Part shown: positions 17,071 to 24,996 of the stretch, piece after piece | How positions within the stretch are numbered: position 1 is the first letter of the stretch | Layout: each line of letters begins with the position of its first letter | Source: F23-B02 sp963625655 | GTDB taxonomy: Bacteria > Bacillota > Clostridia > Oscillospirales > Oscillospiraceae | Direction of reading: 5' to 3' | Assembly: GCA_963625655.1 (NCBI GenBank) | Contig: CAVFTS010000015.1 | Coordinates: 1-42,998, forward strand | DNA length: 42,998 bases | Notes under the pieces: generated by a model | The model's input: only the letters and a program-made list of their open reading frames with translations | The model's database searches: none | What the model was told of the DNA's origin: nothing | Program-made: the position numbers and the translations under genes

Positions 17071-18300
17071 ATGAAAGCAAGTCACTATAATTACCTCGTT
17101 AAGGATGCAGACTTCGGCTATGCTCTGTGGAACACAAAAAGCGCTGCGTTCATCCGAATTTCGCAGGAGGAGTACGACTGTCTCGGCAGCGGCAGGACGG
17201 ATTTGCTCAAAGCGCCGCAGAGGTTTGTTCCCGTCGGAGCGATAGTTGCCGACGATGCCGCCGAGGTCGAGGACACGGTAAATGCGCTGAAAACTTCGCG
17301 CAAAAATGCACCGCCGTATTTCCGCATCCTCACAAGCACGGCGTGCAACGCTTCCTGCTCCTACTGCTATGAAAAAGGTTCCGCCGCATACTCCATGACT
17401 GCCGATTGCGCACAAAAAACCGCGGAATTTATCATCGACCGATATTGCAGACGGCAAGCCACGCTCAGCCTTGAGTGGTTCGGCGGAGAGCCGCTGATGA
17501 ATGTTCCCGCAATATCGCTCATATGCGGCCGGCTGACTGCCGCAGGGGTGCCGTTTCGCTCAAAAATAACAACGAACGGACTTGCTCTGAGCCCGAATTT
17601 GACGGCTACTGCGGCACACGAGTGGCACACCGATAGCGTGCAGCTTACAATTGATGCCGTCGGCGAGGAATACGAGCGGCTCAAGGGAGTCCCGAGCGGC
17701 AGCTTTCGGAAGCTGATCTCAAGTATAGAAACGCTTTTGCGCAGCGGTATAAGAGTTCGCATAAGAATAAACGACATCGGCAGCGGAGAAATGCCGAAGG
17801 AAGTCATAGAATATATGCACGACTCCTTCGGAAACGACCCTCGGCTCGGGCTGTATATCTCCCCGCTTTATCGCAGAGAAAAGATGCCCTCCCGTCAGAG
17901 CATGGAGCGCATCCTCGGCTTTGAAAAGGAGCTTTTCCGGCTCGGTTATGAAGACGAACAGCATTATTACGCCTTCGCTTCACACTGCGTGCGCTGTTTC
18001 GCCTGCTCTTCGGACGGCTATACGATCGCACCTGACGGCAAAATATTTAACTGCTCGCACCTCATGACCGACGATCAAGTCACAGGTACGGTTTTTGACT
18101 TCGACGAGCGCTCTCCCAAGCGTCTGAGCTACACCGAGGCTCCCTTGAGTGCGGAATGCAGAGAGTGCGTATTTCTGCCCCTGTGCGGCGGAGGCTGCCG
18201 CAGCGGAGAGCTTGGAGTCGCAGACATTTTTCATTGCTTTCCCTATCGCTCGGTAATTTCCGAAACAGTGAAGCTCAGACTCAAAGGTCTAAGCATTTAA
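17071..18300 (+). CDS. Radical SAM/SPASM peptide- or protein-modifying enzyme
   Basis: 409 residues. The N-terminus (SHYNYLV, YALWNTKSAAF) matches the leader region of radical SAM peptide maturases. The radical SAM cluster motif is CNASCSYC with Cys92, Cys96 and Cys99, followed by WFGGEP (about 136-141). The C-terminus is a SPASM domain with Cys306, 309, 312, 328, 363, 366, 372, 376 and 389, enough for two auxiliary iron-sulfur clusters. Such enzymes make thioether, C-C or other crosslinks in ribosomal peptides, or mature sulfatases; no sulfatase is visible nearby. The ATG follows the preceding stop by 6 nt with no clear Shine-Dalgarno, pointing to coupling with the 188-residue protein. Confidence 0.88.
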   Translation: MKASHYNYLVKDADFGYALWNTKSAAFIRISQEEYDCLGSGRTDLLKAPQRFVPVGAIVADDAAEVEDTVNALKTSRKNAPPYFRILTSTACNASCSYCYEKGSAAYSMTADCAQKTAEFIIDRYCRRQATLSLEWFGGEPLMNVPAISLICGRLTAAGVPFRSKITTNGLALSPNLTATAAHEWHTDSVQLTIDAVGEEYERLKGVPSGSFRKLISSIETLLRSGIRVRIRINDIGSGEMPKEVIEYMHDSFGNDPRLGLYISPLYRREKMPSRQSMERILGFEKELFRLGYEDEQHYYAFASHCVRCFACSSDGYTIAPDGKIFNCSHLMTDDQVTGTVFDFDERSPKRLSYTEAPLSAECRECVFLPLCGGGCRSGELGVADIFHCFPYRSVISETVKLRLKGLSI

Positions 18301-18322
18301 AAGATCTTATAATAAAAGTTGG

Positions 18323-18351
18323 CGGCAGCGAATCGAAAAGGTTCGCTGCCG
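18323..18351. terminator. Hairpin between convergent genes
   Basis: A perfect 10-bp stem (18323-18332 with 18342-18351). The T-rich tails are modest on both strands (TCTGCTTTC on plus, ACTTTTATT on minus). Confidence 0.55.
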
Positions 18352-18391
18352 TCTGCTTTCGTTAGTTATAGAGTATGACTTTTTCCGTGTA

Positions 18392-19564
18392 TTACTTTGA
18401 TTTTTTGCGGCCCTTGGTATATGGCTCGGTAGTGTCGTACTCGCCATACTCGCAGCCGATATTTTTCGCCGTCACATCGTCGATGAGCCTCGGCTTTCTG
18501 AAAAGAGATTTCCTGTACAGCTTTATCCTGCCGGTGCCGTTACCGCCGTTCCAAAGGCGCTGATGCCGCTTTGTTCCGTTCGGCGCTTCGTAATTTATAA
18601 GCAGCATATCGTCCTTTGAGCAACGAATCTCCGTTTCCATGATGGCCTTGAAGGTCTCCTGTCGGACATACCACCGGATTTCGTCGTCCGTCTCCTCGGC
18701 CTCAAAAGTGGTGCGTGAAAGCGTCCAGAATTTAGAGAAATTGAACTCGTAGCATTTTCCCTCGTAATAAAATCCGCCCAGCAGCTTGCGGTTGAGCGCA
18801 ATGCCGAACACCTTCGGTCTGCCGCCGCCGATCTCAAAGACGCTGTTTTTAAGCTTTTTGCCGCTTATCCGACTTGTCAGGTCCCAAGAGCTGAGCCACA
18901 CCCAAGGTGTTGTGAAGTCCGTGCCCCAGTTCTTGTCGGCATAGCCGTTACAGGTTTCGGGAGTTACAATATATCTTTCGCCGTTAAAGATTATCTCACC
19001 CTCGTAATACGTCTTAATGCCCTCGGCGTGCCAGTACATTTCGAAGGCATTAAGCAGTCTGAAAAACCTGCTTGCGCCGTAGCCGACATTGTAGGGTATT
19101 TGCTTGCTCACCTTGAGTTGCCAGCTCATGCTGCCCGCATCGCACATATATTCGGGATGCGCCTTTGCATCGTCCTCGCTTATCTCCACGCTGCCACGCA
19201 GCTCGGTCTCGCACGCAAAGCAGTCGGCTGCTTCAACCGAATACGGAGCGTCAAAATGTACCGATATGTCCTTCCATGCGAAGAATCGGTGGAGCTGCCT
19301 GTGCACCTTGCCCCATGTGCCCACATTTACCATGAGGTAAGAAGGCTTTTTGCCTGCCGCTTTGTTCTGCGGAAGCTGCCCAAACGTCGGAGTGTCCTCG
19401 GCAAGGTCGGGGTTGCAGAGGAAAAATTCAATGAAAAACGGCTTTTCCTCACCCGTCTGCGCATGTCGGGCAGTGAGCGAATGCCACCACCAGTCGTAGC
19501 CCTGCTTGCGCAGCGGGCCTCGGAGCATACACTCGTTTCGTGAAATATCCTTCTTTGAAAACAT
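18392..19564 (-). CDS. Tocopherol cyclase-like family protein
   Basis: 390 residues, soluble, beta-rich. The stretch YADKNWGTDFTTPWVWLSSW resembles the KNWG...P.W.W core of the tocopherol cyclase-like family (PF14249), and the overall layout of a lipocalin-like N-half and C-half fits. Plant members cyclise tocopherol precursors; anaerobic bacteria do not make tocopherol, so the bacterial role is unknown and may concern a lipid or carotenoid. AGGAGGAG precedes the ATG at 19564. It has its own promoter and ends at a shared hairpin. Confidence 0.7.
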   Translation of the reverse strand: MFSKKDISRNECMLRGPLRKQGYDWWWHSLTARHAQTGEEKPFFIEFFLCNPDLAEDTPTFGQLPQNKAAGKKPSYLMVNVGTWGKVHRQLHRFFAWKDISVHFDAPYSVEAADCFACETELRGSVEISEDDAKAHPEYMCDAGSMSWQLKVSKQIPYNVGYGASRFFRLLNAFEMYWHAEGIKTYYEGEIIFNGERYIVTPETCNGYADKNWGTDFTTPWVWLSSWDLTSRISGKKLKNSVFEIGGGRPKVFGIALNRKLLGGFYYEGKCYEFNFSKFWTLSRTTFEAEETDDEIRWYVRQETFKAIMETEIRCSKDDMLLINYEAPNGTKRHQRLWNGGNGTGRIKLYRKSLFRKPRLIDDVTAKNIGCEYGEYDTTEPYTKGRKKSK

Positions 19565-19612
19565 TGCTCTCCTCCTGTCAATATTATTATTTCCGTATAA
19601 ACGCTTTGTTAT

Positions 19613-19641
19613 ATATTATATAAACTCGCCGATTTTGTCAA
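19613..19641 (-). promoter_or_regulatory. Sigma-A promoter of the tocopherol-cyclase-like gene
   Basis: Minus-strand TTGACA (19636-19641), 17 nt, TAATAT (19613-19618). An overlapping TATAAT lies at 15-nt spacing. Confidence 0.6.
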
Positions 19642-19714
19642 GTATCAAACAATCCCACTTTCCGTGTTCACTTTCGGGCTGCCCGGCAAAAATTTGCACG
19701 TTTACAATATGTCG

Positions 19715-19744
19715 AAAAAGACTCCCCTTGCGGGAAGTCTTTTC
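19715..19744 (-). terminator. Terminator of the XXXLXXG membrane protein gene
   Basis: An AAAAGACT stem with a CCC/GGG extension and GCAA loop, followed by a T-run on the minus strand. Confidence 0.75.
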
Positions 19745-19761
19745 CTTATTAGACAGTGAGC

Positions 19762-21060
19762 TTATGCTTCCGCCTTGCCTCTGGTGAAGAAGAACAGTAT
19801 TGCCGCAACCGCAAGCGCGATCAGTGCGATCATGGGAAGCTGCTGCTCGGAGTAGGTGCGGATAAGTCCGACGACGTTGCCCGCAACCGCAAGCACCAGT
19901 GCAATTGCGCCGAAGACCTTGCACTTGGGCAGCTTAACGAAGGCTGCGATAAGTCCGAACAGTGCGCCGAGCATGCCGAGTCCGATGTAGACCGCTCTGC
20001 CGACGAGGTCGGCGGTGGTAATCTCGGTCTCCTCGTCAACGACCTCATAGCCTGCGTCGAGAGCATCCATGCCGTTTTCGACCTTGGCCGCTATCTTCTC
20101 GTTTTCCATGAGAGTCGCATAGCCTGCGTCAATCTGTGCCTGACCCGCTTCAAAGGTCTCAAGCTGAGTCTTGCCGTCGGCAAGCTGCTCTTCCGCTGCG
20201 CTGAGCTTATCCCTGCCCTCTGCGAGCTGTTTTTCCGCTGCCGCAAGAGCCGATTCACCTGCGCTGAGCTCCGCCTTGGACTTGTCGAGCGTTGCCTTGC
20301 CTGCGGCAAGCTTCGTCTTTGCGTCCGCAATTCCCGCATCGACCTGTGCTGCGACCTGCTCACGGATGCCCGCCTTGACCTGCACCTCAACGCCGGCACG
20401 GATCTTTGCCATCGCTTCGTCGTTCGCCATGACGCCCGCCTTTATCGCATCGTGCTGCGCCTCGACGCCCGCACTGATCCGAGCCTCGGCTGCCTTCAGA
20501 GTCGCCTCGTCCGCTTCGGGATTTGCCGCCTTGAACTCGGCAAGCTTCTGCTGGATCATTGCCTCGGACTGCTGCTTTACGGCAGTCTCGACGCCGGTGT
20601 CAAGGTTCTTCTCAACAAGTGCGTTGAAGGTTTCGGAGTTAGCCTTAATGTACTCCTCGGTCTTCTGGTCGATGACCTTGTCCCTGTTGTTAACGGTGTA
20701 GTTGTACTGCGCAAGGCTTGCGTCATACTCTTTCTGACCTGCGGCAAGAGCCACCTTGCCGTTGGCAATCTTGGTCTGTCCCGCCTTGTAATCAGCCTCG
20801 CCCGCTTCGAGATCCTTCTGCCCCTGCTCATACTCGGCAGTACCGTCCTCGTAAGCCTTGAGTCCTTCTTCGTATGCCGCTCTGTTTTTCTCCAGCTCGG
20901 CAACGCCCGCCTTGAGCGTGTCCAGCTTTTCGAGCGTTTCGGCCTTGTTCTTTTCGCCGTCGCTCTTTTCCTGCAGGATGTCCTTAATGCCGAAGACTCC
21001 CGCAACAAGCATGAACAGGCAGGCCAGGATCAGAACGATGCTGAATACCTTTTTTACCAT
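19762..21060 (-). CDS. Membrane protein with XXXLXXG heptad repeats
   Basis: 432 residues. One N-terminal membrane helix (about 5-25), then about 300 hydrophilic residues with many heptads of the XXXLXXG kind (for example KDLEAGEADYKAGQTKIANG), expected to form a long coiled coil outside the cell, then three or four C-terminal membrane helices from about residue 350 and a short basic tail. Such heptads occur in YhgE/Pip and related envelope or secretion-associated proteins of Gram-positives. Function is unknown. AAGGAGGAC precedes the ATG. The promoter at 21106-21134 holds a perfect 12-bp palindrome in its spacer. Confidence 0.8.
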   Translation of the reverse strand: MVKKVFSIVLILACLFMLVAGVFGIKDILQEKSDGEKNKAETLEKLDTLKAGVAELEKNRAAYEEGLKAYEDGTAEYEQGQKDLEAGEADYKAGQTKIANGKVALAAGQKEYDASLAQYNYTVNNRDKVIDQKTEEYIKANSETFNALVEKNLDTGVETAVKQQSEAMIQQKLAEFKAANPEADEATLKAAEARISAGVEAQHDAIKAGVMANDEAMAKIRAGVEVQVKAGIREQVAAQVDAGIADAKTKLAAGKATLDKSKAELSAGESALAAAEKQLAEGRDKLSAAEEQLADGKTQLETFEAGQAQIDAGYATLMENEKIAAKVENGMDALDAGYEVVDEETEITTADLVGRAVYIGLGMLGALFGLIAAFVKLPKCKVFGAIALVLAVAGNVVGLIRTYSEQQLPMIALIALAVAAILFFFTRGKAEA

Positions 21061-21105
21061 TATTTTGTCCTCCTTATGTTTTTATCTGAACATCTGACGT
21101 AAATT

Positions 21106-21134
21106 AGTATAAGCCATTGTTAACAATTTCGCAA
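21106..21134 (-). promoter_or_regulatory. Promoter of the XXXLXXG gene with an operator-like palindrome
   Basis: Minus-strand TTGCGA (21129-21134), 17 nt, TATACT (21106-21111). The spacer contains the perfect palindrome ATTGTTAACAAT (21116-21127), a likely repressor site. Confidence 0.55.
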
Positions 21135-21222
21135 CACATTTTTGTCAGAAAATAAACAAAAAGAAGGTTTTTGTTAAAATGCATGAAACAAACTTTAAAA
21201 TTTGTTCAAAATGTCGAGTTTT

Positions 21223-21864
21223 TCAGGTAAGCATGGTGATGCTTCTGCCCTTTGATTCTATGATTCCCTCGTCCTTCATCGTGCGCAGCTCACGCATAAG
21301 GCTCGTGCGGTCAACGCAGAGGTAGCCGGCAAGCCCCGACAGTGAAAGCTCTGTCTCGAAGCTGCTGCCGTATTTTTCCTGCATATATTCAAAGTAGCTC
21401 AGAAGCTTCTGACGCACGGTCTTTTTGCTTATCATGTTTATGCGCAGCGCAAGCATCTGCGCCTTCTTCGCCGTGAGCTTAAACAGATTGCTGTTAAGCT
21501 TCGTGTGATGCTCGCAGGCGTTGGGGCATCTGCCGTAGATGCAGGTCATTTTTATAAACAGCACCCGACAGTCTGCGTCCGCCTCCGCAACATAGCCCAG
21601 ACCACTGTACGGCAGTGCGAACACCTCACCGAAGATGTCGTTCGGACGGTAGTTTTCGAGCAGTGTGTACTCGCCATCGGAATCGACGCAGTAAAGGTGC
21701 GCCTTACCGCTGAGCAGCACGCAGAGATTTTTAAGCTCCGTTTCGTAGACGAGTATCGTGTCGCCCTTGCGGAAGCTGCGTTCTTCGGGCTTAAAGCAGC
21801 GGATTATCGCATCAATGCTGTCGTTCGTTATGTCCTTAAACAGCTCTACATTTGTAAGTTCCAT
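21223..21864 (-). CDS. Crp/Fnr-family transcriptional regulator
   Basis: 213 residues. The N-terminal two-thirds is a cyclic-nucleotide-binding-type barrel (FRKGDTILVYETELKNLCVLLSGKA), followed by a dimer helix and a C-terminal winged helix with SLSGLAGYLCVDRTSLMRELR as recognition region. A CIYGRCPNACEHH stretch (about 108-120) has three closely spaced cysteines; whether it binds a metal or cluster is unknown. GGGAGG precedes the ATG. The promoter region has an inverted repeat suited to autoregulation. No clear terminator follows, so reading into the XXXLXXG gene is possible. Confidence 0.88.
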   Translation of the reverse strand: MELTNVELFKDITNDSIDAIIRCFKPEERSFRKGDTILVYETELKNLCVLLSGKAHLYCVDSDGEYTLLENYRPNDIFGEVFALPYSGLGYVAEADADCRVLFIKMTCIYGRCPNACEHHTKLNSNLFKLTAKKAQMLALRINMISKKTVRQKLLSYFEYMQEKYGSSFETELSLSGLAGYLCVDRTSLMRELRTMKDEGIIESKGRSITMLT

Positions 21865-21919
21865 GAAATCGCCTCCCCTTGATTTGATAGTAGCACATTT
21901 TTGTTGTATTTGCTACAAT

Positions 21920-21935
21920 CACTTTGTCAAAAGTG
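21920..21935. promoter_or_regulatory. Inverted repeat at the Crp/Fnr promoter
   Basis: CACTTT, 4 nt, AAAGTG, with outer ATCAC/GTGAT half-sites. It overlaps the minus-strand TTGACA (21925-21930) of the regulator gene, as an autoregulatory operator would. Confidence 0.45.
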
Positions 21936-21976
21936 TGATAATATCAGCTCAAAAGTGTTTAAAAGGAGACTTTGCC

Positions 21977-22084
21977 GTGTATTGCACGGGAAAAGCTACC
22001 GCAACCTCACATGAGCGAGTGCCGACGACAGGCGGCAGGGCTTCGGCTCCCGTCGGCTTATACCCGATTTTTTTGACACGCTGA
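21977..22084 (+). CDS. Possible small ORF, doubtful
   Basis: A 35-codon frame starting with GTG, with AGGAG 8 nt upstream, ending in PIFLTR just before a terminator hairpin. No family is recognised, the promoter is unclear, and a GCCGACG/CGTCGGC hairpin occupies its second half. The last codons lie in a T-run plus GACACGC word also seen at the start of the window, so it may be part of an intergenic repeat rather than a gene. Confidence 0.2.
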   Translation: MYCTGKATATSHERVPTTGGRASAPVGLYPIFLTR

Positions 22085-22120
22085 GCAAAATCCCGTATCC
22101 AAGCGGATACGGGATTTTGC
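22085..22120. terminator. Terminator of ypeB
   Basis: A perfect 16-bp stem (22085-22100 with 22105-22120) and an AAGC loop, overlapping the first base position of the ypeB stop on the minus strand. Confidence 0.8.
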
Positions 22121-23385
22121 TATTTCAGCACGATCTCGAATTGGCGGCCGGTGGAGGCGTCGACGAGGATGCGAAGCTCGTCGCCGTCGGGGGATATGCA
22201 GTCAAAGTCGTAGCACAGGCGCTCGCTTGTGTAGGTCGGGCAAAGCGTTAAACGGCAGTCGGTGACGGTGAGCGTCTCCGGCAGGGCTTGCCGCGCCTTC
22301 TCCTGCGTTATCTCCGGCTTTGTCAAAACTGTGCCGTGATTTTCAAGGTAGTCCGTTGCATTAAACGCATACAGCTCGCCGTTGTCCGCCGCCACGGAGA
22401 CGGTGACCTTCTCTGTGTCGAGCAGCACCCCGTCGGCGCTCATCGGCGCATAGCTTGCGGTAAGCACGCTGTTCACCCGATAGGTGGACACGAGCCGCAT
22501 ATCGGGGTAGCCTGCGTTTTCCAGAAGCTCCTCTGCCTTGGCGATAAGCTCCTCGTCGCTCATGTCCCCCGCAACACTGCGGTTTTGGCTGAAGCTCATG
22601 ACCTCGCCTGCGGCGTTCACCATGACGCTGCCGCCATCAAAGCCGAAGCAGCGGCTCCCGTTTTCGCCCGCAAACTCAAGCTCCAAATCCGATCTGCCCG
22701 CAAACTCCCTTGCGCTTGCCAGCGCCTCATCCTCGCTCACCGTTTTGTCGGGAGCGGGCTTTTCGGTCTTGGCGTAAGCGCCGTCGTAGAAAAGCTCCGG
22801 CAGCTCGCCGAGTTCCTCCTCGAACGCCCTCATGCGGGAGCTCACGAGGCTGCTCTCGTCGCCGTCGAAGTGCGGCTCATCCGGCGGCGCGTCCATGAGC
22901 ACCGTTCCGTCGTTTACGTCGCTCTGAAGCTTTTCAAGCGACTCTTTAAGCGTTCCCGCCGTCACGGAAAGCTCCGAGAGCTTTTCACGCTCTGCGTCCG
23001 TAAATCCGTCGGCGGCGCAGGTTTTCATAAGCGAAGCCGCATATTCGCCGCATACGCCTAAAAACGACGCCGTTTTCTCAAGCTCGTAGCTCGAAAACGG
23101 CAGCACGCCCATGGTCATCTCGGCGGCAAGGCAGTTTGAATATATCTCTCCGCATATCTGCATACTGATTTCACTGCCCTTGGCATAGGAGCCTCGCTTT
23201 AAGGCGGAGTCGAGATTCGACACCGACAGCACTACCTCCTCAAAGGCATGACCGTAGCCGTAGGCTGCGCTGCGCCCGTAGGCGGTGCTCCTTGCGCACT
23301 GCACGCAGGCGTATGCGCCGAGAGCTGTCACGGCGGCGGTGAAATAGGTTATTATCAGTATAAAGGTCTTTTTCCTTATCCTCAT
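22120..23385 (-). CDS. ypeB: Spore germination protein YpeB
   Basis: 421 residues against about 450 in Bacillus. One N-terminal membrane helix (about 8-28), a long helical region with alternating charged stretches, and PepSY-like repeats in the C-terminal half (DEALASAREFAGR, DEELIAKAEELLENAGYP, ITQEKARQALPE). YpeB works with the cortex-lytic enzyme SleB during germination; no sleB is adjacent here. The start MRIRKKTF at 23385 has AAAGGAG 9 nt upstream, so a longer upstream frame was not used. A weak sigma-G-like pattern (GAATT, about 17 nt, TAAAATA) lies upstream. It supports a spore-forming host. Confidence 0.85.
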   Translation of the reverse strand: MRIRKKTFILIITYFTAAVTALGAYACVQCARSTAYGRSAAYGYGHAFEEVVLSVSNLDSALKRGSYAKGSEISMQICGEIYSNCLAAEMTMGVLPFSSYELEKTASFLGVCGEYAASLMKTCAADGFTDAEREKLSELSVTAGTLKESLEKLQSDVNDGTVLMDAPPDEPHFDGDESSLVSSRMRAFEEELGELPELFYDGAYAKTEKPAPDKTVSEDEALASAREFAGRSDLELEFAGENGSRCFGFDGGSVMVNAAGEVMSFSQNRSVAGDMSDEELIAKAEELLENAGYPDMRLVSTYRVNSVLTASYAPMSADGVLLDTEKVTVSVAADNGELYAFNATDYLENHGTVLTKPEITQEKARQALPETLTVTDCRLTLCPTYTSERLCYDFDCISPDGDELRILVDASTGRQFEIVLK

Positions 23386-23439
23386 TTTTGCACACTCCTT
23401 TGCGCATATTTTACCCGCATCGGGATGTTTAATTCGCAA

Positions 23440-23468
23440 TTGACAAGGTCGGCGCTTTGTTGTATCAT
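23440..23468 (+). promoter_or_regulatory. Sigma-A promoter of the ECF S component/coaX operon
   Basis: TTGACA (23440-23445), 17 nt, TATCAT (23463-23468). The leader of about 50 nt holds only a small CCCCGT/ACGGGG hairpin; no riboswitch is visible. Confidence 0.7.
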
Positions 23469-23523
23469 GTAGCCGCAAAAGCGCCGCACCCCGTAGGACG
23501 GGGGCGACAGCAGGAGGTTAAAA

Positions 23524-24132
23524 ATGAATAACGGCAAAAAAGCGGGCGGCACCGAAAGAATGGCCGGCCTTGCGATCTTCACCGCACTCATCGTCGTTTT
23601 GACGGTGCTGTGCACCTTTGTTAAGTTCGGACCCGTATCCATCACGCTTGCACTTGCGCCCATCGTCATCGGCGCGGCACTGTACGGAGCGGGAGCCGGA
23701 GCGTATCTCGGATTTGTGTTCAGTCTGGTAGTGCTCATAACGGGGCTTTTCGGCTGGGACGGCGGTTTTATTAACACGCTCTTTGACATGAAATGGTACG
23801 GTCTTATCCTCATCGTTCTTGTGAAGGGTACTGCGGCGGGCTACGCTGCGGGGCTTGTGTACCGTCTCCTGTGCCAAAAAAGCGAGAAGGCGGCGGTTCT
23901 TGTAGCCGGCATCGTATGCCCCGTCGTCAACACGGGACTGTTCTTTGCGGGAATGTCCCTGTTCTTCATGGACACCCTCGGCGGCATGGCGGCAAACGCC
24001 GGACAGTCCGTCATCGTGTACATGGTACTCGGACTTGCGGGCATCAACTTTGTCGTTGAACTGCTCGTGAACATCGTACTTTCCTCCGGTATTGCGCACA
24101 TCATCAAAAGCAGGAAAAGAGGTAACGCATGA
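23524..24132 (+). CDS. ECF transporter S component, probably for pantothenate
   Basis: 202 residues with about six membrane helices, the normal size and pattern of energy-coupling-factor substrate-binding subunits (N-terminal LAIFTALIVVLTVLCTFVKFGPVSIT, then PIVIGAALYGAGAGAYLGF). The S component gives specificity and docks onto a shared ECF energising module encoded elsewhere. Pantothenate is inferred from the next gene, pantothenate kinase, which overlaps its stop by ATGA. CAGGAGG precedes the ATG. Without the neighbour the substrate could not be called. Confidence 0.85.
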   Translation: MNNGKKAGGTERMAGLAIFTALIVVLTVLCTFVKFGPVSITLALAPIVIGAALYGAGAGAYLGFVFSLVVLITGLFGWDGGFINTLFDMKWYGLILIVLVKGTAAGYAAGLVYRLLCQKSEKAAVLVAGIVCPVVNTGLFFAGMSLFFMDTLGGMAANAGQSVIVYMVLGLAGINFVVELLVNIVLSSGIAHIIKSRKRGNA

Positions 24133-24905
24133 TACTGACCATTGACGTCGGCAACACAAACGTCGTGATGGGCTGTGTGGAGGACGACAGGATAGTCTGC
24201 CGCAGCCGCATGGCGACAAACACCAACGACCTTTCGAGCGACTATGCGCTGAAAATGCGGCAGAGCCTTGAATTTGAGGGTTTAGACTTTCGCAGCATCG
24301 ACGGAGCGATACTGTCCTCCGTGGTGCCGCAACTCAATCTCGTCATAAAGACCGCAGTCAAAAAGCTGACCGGACTTGACTGCATCGTCGTCGGAGCCGG
24401 AATCAAGACCGGCATGAACGTTAAGATCGACGACCCCGGCACGCTTGCGGGCGACCTCATCACGGGTGCGGTCGGCGCTGCGGCGCTGTATAAGCCGCCG
24501 CTCATCGTGGTGGACATGGGTACCGCAACGACCGTCGTTGCCATTGACCGAGACGGAGCATACATCGGCGGAGCGATCGTTCCGGGTGTCAAGCTCTCGT
24601 ACTCGGCGCTTGCGTCCGGCACAAGTCTGCTGCCGAACATTTCTATAGAAGCGCCGCAGCGCTGCATCGGTACAAACACGGTGGACTGCATGAAGTCCGG
24701 CGCCGTTTTCGGCACGGCGGCAATGATAGACGGCATGATAGACCGCATGGAAGCGGAGCTCAATGAGCCCGTGACCGTCGTTGCGACGGGTGGGCTTTCC
24801 GGCTGCATCATACCCTACTGCCGCCGCAAAATAGAGCATGAACCCGATCTGCTGCTCAAAGGTCTTGCGATACTATACCAGAAAAACACGAAGCACAAGA
24901 AGTGA
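24129..24905 (+). CDS. coaX: Type III pantothenate kinase CoaX
   Basis: 258 residues, the usual length. It phosphorylates pantothenate, the first step to coenzyme A. The ASKHA-fold motifs are clear: ILTIDVGNTNVVMG at the N-terminus, DDPGTLAGDL, IVVDMGTATTV in the middle, GGAIVPGVKLS, and VVATGGLSG near the end. The start overlaps the S-component stop as ATGA, so uptake and phosphorylation are encoded as one unit. A terminator follows. Confidence 0.95.
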   Translation: MILTIDVGNTNVVMGCVEDDRIVCRSRMATNTNDLSSDYALKMRQSLEFEGLDFRSIDGAILSSVVPQLNLVIKTAVKKLTGLDCIVVGAGIKTGMNVKIDDPGTLAGDLITGAVGAAALYKPPLIVVDMGTATTVVAIDRDGAYIGGAIVPGVKLSYSALASGTSLLPNISIEAPQRCIGTNTVDCMKSGAVFGTAAMIDGMIDRMEAELNEPVTVVATGGLSGCIIPYCRRKIEHEPDLLLKGLAILYQKNTKHKK

Positions 24906-24911
24906 TGAAAA

Positions 24912-24958
24912 ACGCCGTATTTTTTGTGAAAGCGCGAAAAATGCGGCGTCTCTTTTTA
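24912..24958 (+). terminator. Terminator of coaX
   Basis: ACGCCG plus ATTTTT pair with AAAAAT plus CGGCGT across a 12-nt loop, followed by CTCTTTTT. Its T-run is the start of the 22-bp inverted repeat at 24950-24996. Confidence 0.8.
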
Positions 24959-24996
24959 ATTCTTAATAGTTTTCAACTATTAAGAATTAAAAAGAG
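24950..24996. repeat. 22-bp perfect inverted repeat with 3-nt loop
   Basis: 24950-24971 is the exact reverse complement of 24975-24996 with TTC between. Its two ends are the T-runs of the coaX terminator (plus) and the small RNA terminator (minus). Confidence 0.85.

Noticed and set aside
19756..21102. A 448-codon plus-strand frame
   Set aside because: It is the complement of the repetitive XXXLXXG gene and looks long only because of its low-complexity codons.
23469..23523. A riboswitch ahead of the S component gene
   Set aside because: The leader is only about 50 nt with one small hairpin; too short for known aptamers.
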